Source of the DNA: Parelaphostrongylus tenuis
Lineage: Eukaryota; Nematoda; Chromadorea; Rhabditida; Metastrongylidae
Assembly (NCBI GenBank): GCA_019055375.1
Contig: JAHQIW010000954.1
Span: forward strand, 23,664-87,663
Length of the DNA stretch: 64,000 bases
Reading direction: 5' to 3'
Shown here: in pieces, positions 56,096-64,000 of the stretch
Position numbering within the stretch: the first letter of the stretch is position 1
Layout of the letters: each line of letters starts with the position of its first letter
The notes under the pieces: model-generated
Database searches by the model: none
Seen by the model: only the letters and a program-made list of their open reading frames with translations
What the model was told of the DNA's origin: nothing
Position numbers and translations under genes: made by a program

Positions 56096-56339
56096 GTACT
56101 GACTGCTACCATTTTTGTTCTTTAATCCAGGGAAGAGCTTAAGTTTTTCGTTCAGACCCCCTTAATGCTTTCTAATCTTATATAAGAAGAAAAATATTGT
56201 TCAAATCCACTAATGACAATCTCATTTAAGTTAATAGTAAGGCAACAGATTTTTTTTTACAAAATTGATCAGCGATCTCGAGAACTTCGTTAGAGGATAT
56301 ATAGAATTTTGTATCAAATTTACGTCGAATGTTACTTCT

Positions 56340-57130
56340 CTAGAAATGATGTGAAAAAGATGTCGGTTCTTCTCTGTTACACGGCGACAGTCGAAAAATT
56401 ATCCCTTTTGCTGGGAAAAAACTTTTCATAAGAGTGTTAATAATCATTTCAAAGCACAAATCTCTGGTTACTGCGCCACTTAGCTACTTTTGAAAAGCCT
56501 TTTCATACGGTGTAGCATTCAAAATGTAATTATGTGTTACACCGGTCGCGCGCTTTCACTATTACTTCACTGGAAGCACGAAAAGCATATGAACGTTTAG
56601 GAAATTCTTACTATATCAGATTCATACGTTTTATTCTAAAGTTTTTTTCAAAGCGAAAAAATTTCCGGATTAAGTAGCAAAAATTGCACTCCACATGTTT
56701 AGTTCGGCAACGCGATCAATCGACTGCCGTATGGCATTGATTCACTCCCAGTCCTTCACCCCCAGAACACATTAGCCAATAAACGGCGCCCTACATGTGA
56801 AACTCAACCTTATCTTTTCTGCTATACTGCAGTGAGATGGTATTTTCAAAAATACGCACAGCGTTGGGATCACCGAAATTTACGCTATGGAATGATTCTT
56901 TACAAATTGAGGAAGCAGTTGTGTTCTTCGAGAAATAAGCGCGTGTAAAACACGATTGTTTTTTTCTTCTACAGCATTACAAAAACTTTTTTTTTTGGAA
57001 ACGTTTGCGTAGAGCAGTAGCCAGAGATTTAACCTTTTGAATGATTATTAAATGTGCAATGAAAAGTCTTTGTACATCGAAAGGGCTCGTTTGTTCATTT
57101 GTCGCCGTTTAATAGAAGAGAACCAAGAAG
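56340..57130. repeat. Repeat family X copy inside an intron of gene 1
   Basis: Contains inverted and direct pieces of a diverged repeat: the minus-strand block CAGCGTTGGGATCACCG (about 56860) and plus-strand AGCAGTAGCCAGAGATTTAA (57012). The same blocks occur at 59.30, 60.03, 60.59 and 60.97 kb. No coding capacity recognised. Confidence 0.55.
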
Positions 57131-57268
57131 TCTTGAGAATGCCTCAATTCATATCACTCGTTACGATTCTTGCTGCTGAACTGCTGACCATCATGTTTTG
57201 TTGAAGACGAAAAAGGGTTTTTAACAATGATGTCGGCTTAAAATACAATGTGATATTGGAAAATCTAG

Positions 57269-57407
57269 GCCCAACACTTTGACAACGCATTATTTGAACA
57301 CCTCGTCGAGAGACAATCGTGTATGGCTCAATGGTATGTCAGCTGATCAGAATGTGTTGATCTACACAGAGACGGACAAATCGGTTGGAAATTTTGAGCT
57401 AGATTTT
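57269..57407 (+). CDS. Gene 1, internal exon
   Basis: Acceptor GGAAAATCTAG. The first base completes a codon, then PNTLTTHYLNTSSRDNRVWL, NGMSADQNVLIYTETDKSVG, NFELDF. The donor is either TTTT|GTACAT (used here) or TCG|GTTGGA 36 nt earlier; both leave phase 0. The VWLNG...LIYTETD pattern resembles a strand-turn repeat of a beta-propeller, but the family is not recognised. Confidence 0.7.
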
Positions 57408-57718
57408 GTACATTATTTGAAACTTATGAAATTGTTCTTGTTTTGATTTCGCGAATCTTCAAAGTGTACAAATTACTTTCTCAAACTCGGGAATATTTTA
57501 GAAAATTCAAAATCTCCATAGTAAACTTACATTTCATGCTAGGACGAAAAGATGCAAATGATTTGGTACTACTATTTGTTTCACGTGCAGTGAATACTAA
57601 GCTTTCGTAGCTTGTTGGCTTAGGGCCGCTTAAGCCGTTGTGAATTTAAGCATTCTTCAGAATAATCAGTTATAATTAAAGCGAAATTTTCAGTAATCTG
57701 CACAACTCAAAATTCTAG

Positions 57719-57869
57719 GTACCTGAACCGGTAACGCGTCTGTTTGCTCTGAATATTCACAGCAAAAGCTTCGGCCGATGCCTTGTTTATACTGATTATG
57801 CATTCGACGTTGGTTTAATGAAGACGTCAACATTGGAGCAGATGAAACAGTTCCCGTTACCTACACTTG
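57719..57869 (+). CDS. Gene 1, internal exon
   Basis: Acceptor AAAATTCTAG, donor CTTG|GTAAGG (strong), 151 nt. Encodes VPEPVTRLFALNIHSKSFGR, CLVYTDYAFDVGLMKTSTLE, QMKQFPLPTL plus one base. A nearby TTTTCAG at 57693 was rejected because a stop follows in frame. CLVYTD echoes LIYTET in the previous exon, suggesting a repeated unit. Confidence 0.75.
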
Positions 57870-58010
57870 GTAAGGAACCCGAAGCACTCAGGTCGTTACT
57901 AAGCATCAATGAAAGAGTAATTCGTAAATTAGCTATTCGAAAATAGTTCTGCATAGTGAGGACAGTGAACTGGTCTCTTCAAAGAGGCTAATTCTAACCA
58001 TTTTGGTTGA

Positions 58011-58057
58011 GTGGCCTACGTACGTTTTGGCGACCTCGCTCGCCTCTTCAGAGCCAC
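58011..58057 (-). ncRNA. Hammerhead with CUGAAGA core, G12 changed (copy 10)
   Basis: On the minus strand: CUGAAGA at 58051-58045 (position 7 may be any base), stem II GGCGA/UCGCC with five perfect pairs and loop GCGAGG, then AAAA where GAAA is expected (G12 is A), stem III ACG/CGU and triplet GUA. Stem I GUGGCU/GGCCAC has six pairs (one U-G). The fold is almost perfect, but loss of the catalytic G12 should abolish cleavage. It lies antisense in the last intron of gene 1. Confidence 0.75.
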
Positions 58058-58419
58058 ACGCCCTCTAGTCGCCCCACAAAGTAGGGATATGTTAAAACTT
58101 GACGAGATGAAATATCGTCTGAGCTTTTTTATAGTCGATGGCACATGGCTGACATAGGCTAAAATCAGCCTCTCTGATAATATCAAACACCTGAAAACGA
58201 CGTTTCAAAAAACGGTCAAATAAAGGACAAAATCAATTTTTTGCGATAGCGTATGAAACAGTATTATAACAAGTAAAACTGAAGGTAGTGTATCGTTCCA
58301 ATCTTCCATTTACAATCACACTTCACAGTCGAAACAGTAGTTCCGTAAAAGGGAGTTACTTACATTTTGAACGTATTACTAAATTATTAGTAATGATGTA
58401 TTGAGGTAATTCTTTGTAG

Positions 58420-58895
58420 AGAAGTCGAGACGTATGGGTTCGTCGCGCGTAGCAGGTTATAACGTGACGACGACCACGAAAAGTCTGTGGTCACCAGCAC
58501 GGCAATCTCAACCGATAAATCGTGCCTCGACTACAACACGGACGGCACTGAAACTGAGCACTATCTTTTCGACTTCCACTGAGAAAACGATTACTTCAAA
58601 CGAGTTTCGTAATGATGACGATCTCGATGAGTCGACAAGAAGTAGTATTGGAGAAATAACTTTTCCCAACGAAATGGATGAAGAAGATGAGGAGGAACAG
58701 TTAGAAAGCCAGGAAAGCTATGATGAGGTCATCGGCCTGATGACAACATCGAACGCTGAAAAGGACTCACCATCGTTTCCAAACATCTCAATGGCTACTG
58801 ATTTACAAAACCAAACTTCCAATTCCGTTCATGTGACGGGAGTTTTATGGTGCTCGGTTTTTCTTAAGTTTTACGTAGCTCTCGTTGTGTTATGA
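58420..58895 (+). CDS. Gene 1, terminal exon; GPI- or membrane-anchored C-terminus
   Basis: Acceptor TTCTTTGTAG; two bases complete GAG after the previous donor, then KSRRMGSSRVAGYNVTTTTK, continuing 157 codons to TGA. The region is Ser/Thr-rich (about the first 55 residues), then acidic (NDDDLDES, MDEEDEEEQLESQESYDE), and has potential N-glycosylation sites (YNVT, PNIS, QNQT). It ends in a hydrophobic tail (VTGVLWCSVFLKFYVALVVL) with no charged cytoplasmic end beyond one Lys. This is what a GPI-attachment signal looks like; a short tail-anchoring helix is the alternative. Together the exons give about 385 residues of an extracellular protein with a stalk. Family not recognised. Start exon(s) not found. 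Confidence 0.78.
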
Positions 58896-58958
58896 TCATT
58901 ACTTCATTGGCACAATTTTATATTTTGCGTTTGTAAATAATCGTTAGAAAGTTCCTGG

Positions 58959-58964
58959 AATAAA
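58959..58964 (+). terminator. Polyadenylation signal of gene 1
   Basis: AATAAA 63 nt after the stop codon, at the expected distance for a nematode 3' UTR. Confidence 0.65.
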
Positions 58965-59039
58965 GTGTAAATATGAAAAATAAGAATTCTAAAGGGCTGT
59001 GTACCTTACACAACTAGTAGCACATGGTTACTTGACATT

Positions 59040-60135
59040 TACAAGAGTAATTATGTATCACGAAAGGACACTTTTTGGTTAAACGGCGCGAATGGAGAAA
59101 CGACCGCTCTTGCTGGACAAAGACTCTCCATTGCACTTTTCGTGATCCTCGAAAGCATAAATCTTTCGCTAGTGCGCCACGTGGCCGATTTTCGAAAAAG
59201 TATTTTCATGACGCTTTAGCAAAAGAAAGACATTTGTGTTTACCCGCGCATCTCGCAAGAGAGAATTCCCACTCAAATTCTGAACAGTCATTCAACAACG
59301 TAAGTTTCGGTGATCCCAACGCTGTGCTTGATTTCTGAAAAGTTCGTTTTACTGCAGTGTAGCATGGAAAATAACGTCGATTCACATATGAGGGCATTTG
59401 ATTTTTCGGCTAATCTACTTATTGGGGAAGTGCGGCAGGGGAGGGTGCCCGTGATTTCAACACAGCGATCGACCGATGGCGCTGAGACGACTCAAATGTG
59501 AAGTGCGATTTTTTTGTTGTTAAATTAGGAATTTTTTCCCGCTTCGAAAAAACTTTAGATAAAACGTATTTCTCTGATACTAAAGGATTTCCTCTACACG
59601 TTCATGTTCTTATCATGCCAACGAACTAATAAAGAAAGCGGTCGGCCGATGTAAAACATAATTTTATCTCAAATTATACAACGTTACAAGAGGGTATGTT
59701 TAGAAACAGTCACATAGCACGCTTGCCAGAGAATTAAGCTTTCAATTAAAAACCAACAGTTGTATGATTCACGCAAAACGCCGTTTCCCCACATGGGAAT
59801 TCGACTCATTACCACTTGAGTTGCAGCTTATTCTACCTCCTGTGTTGCAGAGAAACGGTCTTTTTGGTATATGAGCACGGCGTTTGATCAAATTCGATTA
59901 TGCTATAAAAAGATTACTAATATAGTCTGAAGAGAGAGCTCTACCAGTGAGAAGTATGCGTGTCTGAAGCTAAGAAATCCCCTCGTATAACAACGCCAGA
60001 AAAAGTCTTTTTCGAAAATCGACGATTTAGAGCTGTAACCAGAAGTTTTAACTCTCGAATAGTTACTAAGACTTCTAAGGAAAGTAGTTCTCCAGATAAT
60101 GAGATCGATTTTTCATTCTGTCTCTCCATAACTGA
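59040..60135. repeat. Repeat family X copies
   Basis: Blocks GTTTCGGTGATCCCAACGC (59303), GACGATTTAGAGCTGTAACC (60020) and ACTCTCGAATAGTTACTAAG (60051) match blocks at 56.86, 57.01, 60.59 and 60.97 kb. The 105-codon frame at 59960-60277 lies in this repeat and is not called a gene. Confidence 0.55.
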
Positions 60136-60264
60136 GAAGAACCAGATTTTTCTGAGCAGATTAGCACATGTTGGAATTTCTCATGGAACTTGTCCATTAC
60201 GAGGCGACAAAAGAAAAACCAATCTCACTAGCTTGACAGAAACATTTTGTAGAAGTGTCAGTAG

Positions 60265-61080
60265 TCATCAAAGCTGAAATCTCTGGCTAAAACTACACAT
60301 GGCTGGTTTTTTTGAAACACCCTTTTATAAACGCTGTAAAATTCAAAATAAGATTATGTTTAACACGACCACTGGTTTTTTTATCTCGCTTATATTTCGC
60401 TGTACAAAACTGCTTTCTTAGAGTACTACTACTCATTCAATAGCGCAAATTCCAAAGAATTCAAAAATGTGTTTGCTTTTTGGAAGAGCTCGTTTGTTAG
60501 CGTTGTAGGGAAAGAAAGTGTTGCGCTTTACACCTCGCCGGACAGAGCTCTTTCCTTGAACTACCAGCAATCATTCCATAGAGTACGTTTTGGTGATTCC
60601 TGCGCTGTGCTCAGTTTCTGGAAAAATCGTTAGCACGGAACATTAGATCGCGTTTCACTTTTTCGGCGAGCCTGTTTATCGGCTAGTCATGAGGTCGGGA
60701 GACGGAGCCAATTGATCCATGCCCTGGCCGTTGAGTATATAGGATGCAACCTGATATACAATTGAGAGATTTTTCTCCGCTTTGAAGGAAACTACCAGAT
60801 CAAACGGTTGACTCAAATACTACGAAAATTCGTCTACACGTTTATAACCTTCTGTGCCTCCAGCGAATTATGCGCTTGATAAAAATGGCCAACGGCGGAT
60901 ATCAAACATAATTTTTATTCTGGATGCTGCAGCATTATAGAAGAGCCTTTTAGAAAATGGGCGACGTGGGACTGTAGCCAGAAATCTAGGCTCTCGAACA
61001 ATCACTAACATTCCTACGAAAAAATTCTTGTCCAACGAATAAGATCGGTTGTTCATTTGTCGCTTCATAATGGACAGGCA
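60265..61080. repeat. Repeat family X copies
   Basis: Plus-strand blocks GTTTTGGTGATTCCTGCGC (60584), GGACTGTAGCCAGAAATCTA (60969) and TCGGTTGTTCATTTGTCGC (61045). An inverted piece at 60275-60370 matches 56.46-56.56 kb (minus). Confidence 0.55.
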
Positions 61081-61084
61081 CCTT

Positions 61085-61500
61085 ACTGATCAACTAGAGA
61101 TCCAAAACGTGCTATTACACCTTTTTCACCGATGCTCGAATGTTTAGAACGAAAAAAAAATTGAATCAGCAGAATTCGCTCACAGTACATAGTGGTGTTT
61201 TCGATGGACTGCTGACTTTGCTGCTGCCATACAAGTGAGAAATATCCCAGAAAAATCATTGTACGAAATGAAGGAAAAGTGAATGAATTCCCTTATTAAT
61301 TCTGCACTGCATTTTTTTACGTAATAGTAAGGAACCAATGATCGATCATATTGTGACTTCGATGAAAATGTAATTTATACGGAAAGACAGTGCTCATGAC
61401 AGTGATCGTAACGAAGGTCGCTTCCAACTCAAACCTTCTTTTTGACTCATGAAGCAAAAGGAAGCTTTGAAAGGGTCATTTCAACAGACTTAAGATTACT
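61085..61500. other. No recognisable gene
   Basis: No supported feature. Confidence 0.4.
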
Positions 61501-61504
61501 AAAA

Positions 61505-63560
61505 TATCACATAAGTCACCTTCCGTCGCGTTGATCGCGAGTGACTCGAGCAGGGGTTGATAAACTTCTAATTTTCCTTTTTTTCCATTTTATCGCGTGC
61601 TACAGTAACACAGTAGGTCGTTTACGTAAAAAGGGTTCTTAAACATCATATCATTCATCCAGGCTTTTTATGAAGAAATCTAACCATGGTGTAGGTGGTT
61701 TTGCTCGTGCGTCTGCCTCCCATTGAATTAGGGTAACTACTCTCATCCATTGGTTGCTGTTAGAATGCATTACTTGTGCAGCACTCATTTTGCACAGCAT
61801 AAAGCTTAGAGCAGCATCTTTAATCCCGTTGGTATAGATCAGAACTTTGAATCTTTGCTCTCATTTGCGAGATACGCGACACCCCTAGCATCAACCTATC
61901 AACTGCTCGTCCAATTACGCCATCTTTCATCATACTTACGTAGCAATTATCGCCTTGTCGAGCCTCCCTTCATACGTATTAGCAATATCGGTTTGGAATG
62001 GTGAAATTCTGATTGTGAATCTTTTTTAGCTCAAGTAGAATACTTTTGTAGGGAGTAAGGACTCCTGGTTGTCCAGAGCCTCTATGACTAATATTGTTCC
62101 AACCGAGTTAAAGACTTTCTGCTAATGGTTGAGAGAATGTTTTTATTTGCCGTTTCGAAATTTCAGTGAGTTCTGCTTTCGTGTGGATGCGCTCCATAGA
62201 ACTTAATCGTTTTTGAAACCCTGCTTGTTCTCATGGCTGTCATTCGCCATTGTTGTGTCAATGATGCTTAGGATGACTTGAGCGAAGAGTTTATAGACGA
62301 GCGCACCAAGAAGTATTAGGCGATAATTGCCAATGTCATAAAGGTTTCTCCTTTTGAATATGAACACCGTCTCGCTGGGCACGAGTTCCTTCAGCTATCC
62401 GGTCATTTCCCTTCTGGACCAGTGTAGTTGTATTCTTCCCAAGAAATAGTGTGTCGGATTCCGAAAGACGAGAGAAACATGTGAAACGACAAGCCCATTT
62501 TCTTTGTCTCACATGACGGCAACAGTGCATGGCTATTGAAGCGACCCAGTACTAATCGTAGGTGATTTTATCTATTGCTTTTTGGCAGCTGTAACTGTTC
62601 CGTCAAGCGCTCAAATGCAATCATCTTGGTCTTAAAATTGGCGAAGCTTCGGTGGGATAACTATTGCTCTTCACCCTTCGGAACCTTCTTTTACCCCTTT
62701 TCTGCAATATTCTGGAAGTCCGTAGATGTGCTGCTAGTTGCCTGCGGCCAGTGCATTCCACGTTGACGGATCAGCTGGAGTGTCTTTGCAGATAAACGTC
62801 TCTTAGTGACTTTCGGACTCTTGGCTTCCAAAGCGCTAGCGAGACAATGTTAGGTGAGCCGGCTGATTTTTTTATAGCTGTTATTGATGTCGATATCTTT
62901 TAAGAGCCGGCTCATGATTTGATATTTCAATCTATGATGCCTCCAAGATTTTGTTCTGCAAATTTGCATGCCTTTCTCCCTTTCGTGAAAATAAAATGTT
63001 GCGCAAGAAGGCAATGGTTTAGCCTCGAGCAGAATCATAAAGCAAGAACAACATCAGTTAGGCAGAACTTTGACTTCAATATGATATGGTCTATTTCGTT
63101 ATTCTACTTCCCATTGAGATTTCAGAGTTGTGAGTTACCTTGGGTGATTTTGGTTGTCATGATAGATTTCTTTTCTCGCGTTCATTTTTAACCTCGTTCA
63201 TTTTTAACCTCTTCCCTCGCGTTCATTTTTAACATGTGGGTCCCAATGTAACGTTATTCAGACGTTTCTTCTAAATCCAATTTTCAATTCAACTTTGCCC
63301 TGACGTCTTCAAAGAATGAATAATCTTCTCTGAAGGATTTTTTCACGCTCATATATGATGCTGCGACTTCGCCTTCCTCATAGCTTGATGACAAACAACG
63401 AATTCGGTTAAGGTGCCGGCCATATCGTTTGCCATAATCGTCCGATGCGCATTGTCATTGTTTGAACGAACTGATGTTCATAGTTTAAACTCGCTTTAGT
63501 GAAAAGGTTAACGCCGACGACATCTCACATTCGCGTTGTAGCAGGAAACACTTTAACTCT
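61505..63560 (-). mobile_element. RTE retrotransposon, most domains present, internal deletion
   Basis: The minus strand, read 5' to 3', shows endonuclease pieces (MRIGRLW, ITQGNSQL, NEIDHIILKSKFCLTDVV), the linker (VTKRRLSAKTLQLIRQRGT, FANFKTKMIAFERL) and RT parts (VFIFKRRN with LANYRLILLGALVYKLFAQV and ILSIIDTTM, EARQGD). It then jumps directly to VDRLMLGVSRISQMRAKI, so the RT catalytic box and thumb region are deleted near 61950. The 3' end at about 61515 (plus CACCTTCCGTCGCGTTGATC) matches the other RTE copies. Confidence 0.85.
63165..63237. repeat. Tandem repeat of CGTTCATTTTTAAC
   Basis: Three copies of a roughly 17-25 bp unit (GCGTTCATTTTTAACCTC) inside the RTE endonuclease region. 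A local duplication after insertion. Confidence 0.85.
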
Positions 63561-63585
63561 GGCGTCATAAACAGTGTGAAATGAT

Positions 63586-64000
63586 TCATGAATACCTATG
63601 AGAATTGAGGGTGAGCATAAACACGCCATCCAGGAGGAAATTAAACTTGTGTTCGATCCATACCACTGACGCGTGCTACTATCACTACACCACCGAGGCA
63701 TATTCGCTCCACCACTCATTCTTCAACATCTCTGTGTTAGCTATCAGCCACCAACCTCTAACAGATTTGGTCGGGTATGCGATTTCGCTTTATAGACCTA
63801 GGTAAGCCGACAGCCTTTGTTAAATATGATACTTAAGAATTTTAGTATTTTTACTGCTTCTTCGCAATGTTATGATGTTTCATAAATGCCTAGAGAATTG
63901 AGTGGTGACCAATTGAGCGGTTTATAGAACGGAGTCTTATACCCGACCAAACCTGTCAAAGGTTAGTGGCTGATAACTAACATAGAGATGTTGAAGAATG
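63586..64000. repeat. Large inverted repeat reaching the window edge
   Basis: Left arm 63716-63800 (CATTCTTCAACATCTCTGTG ... TTTGGTCGGGTATGCGA) and right arm 63917-64000, its reverse complement with about 80-85% identity. A short direct repeat (CTATGAGAATTGAGGGTGA at 63597 and CTAGAGAATTGAGTGGTGA at 63890) lies outside and between the arms. Possibly a MITE or fold-back element, with the outer end beyond the window. Confidence 0.8.

Noticed and set aside
57694..57718. Alternative acceptor TTTTCAG upstream of the 57719 exon
   Set aside because: Using it places a TAG stop in the reading frame before the conserved coding block.
59960..60277. 105-codon ORF as a gene
   Set aside because: It lies within repeat family X and the corresponding frame is broken in the other copies.
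1..64000. Bacterial contamination, CRISPR arrays, rRNA genes or viral insertions
   Set aside because: No regularly spaced repeats, no Shine-Dalgarno-led long ORFs, no rRNA-like blocks and no viral protein similarity were seen.

Overview
The window looks like AT-rich nuclear DNA of a clade V (strongylid, probably hookworm-like) nematode. The evidence is TTTCAG-type splice acceptors, short exons, RTE-family LINE reverse transcriptases of a type I recognise from hookworm genomes, many decayed mariner copies, a Penelope-like element (PLE) with a GIY-YIG domain, tRNA-derived SINEs and (TA)n microsatellites. There are no bacterial operons, CRISPR arrays or convincing long ORFs. Most long open frames are frames through dead transposons, peptides of TA repeats, or chance.

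Only one gene model is well supported: a plus-strand gene between about 53.4 and 58.9 kb. Six short exons join with consistent reading phase, end in a stop codon and are followed by AATAAA. The encoded C-terminus has a Ser/Thr-rich and acidic stalk and a hydrophobic tail that suggests a GPI-anchored or membrane protein of unknown family. Two other candidate exons (44.5 and 48.3 kb) have good splice sites. Four more (3.8, 13.5, 37.0 and 37.3 kb) are weak.

Layout: 0-18 kb is mostly featureless DNA with SINEs and three ribozyme loci. 18.2-21.9 kb is a near full-length, dead RTE element with a mariner nested in its 3' part. 23.6-24.2 kb is the 3' end of a PLE. 25.4-28.6 kb is a pile of mariner, two different RTE families, two SINE families and TA microsatellites. 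33.3-33.7 kb is a fold-back mariner end. 34.8-35.5 kb is a triple ribozyme locus. 38.7-40.1 kb holds an RTE fragment and an inverted repeat. 43-53 kb mixes SINEs, mariner pieces and ribozyme repeats. 56-61 kb is dominated by a diverged repeat family inside and downstream of the gene. 61.5-63.6 kb is another RTE on the minus strand, and the window ends in a large inverted repeat.

The most interesting signal is a set of at least eight hammerhead-ribozyme motifs, plus several decayed or related ones, in repeats scattered over the window. They are type I (open stem I) with very short stem III. Five have all catalytic-core bases intact (1.79, 17.78, 51.88, 55.23 and 55.49 kb). The outer part of stem I shows a compensatory base change between copies. 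At several loci the copies lie as divergent inverted pairs, and one pair lies inside an intron of the gene. A CUGAAGA-core variant with a near-perfect fold is found antisense in another intron, and a decayed version lies directly 3' of the PLE GIY-YIG frame, which ties the ribozymes to PLE biology.
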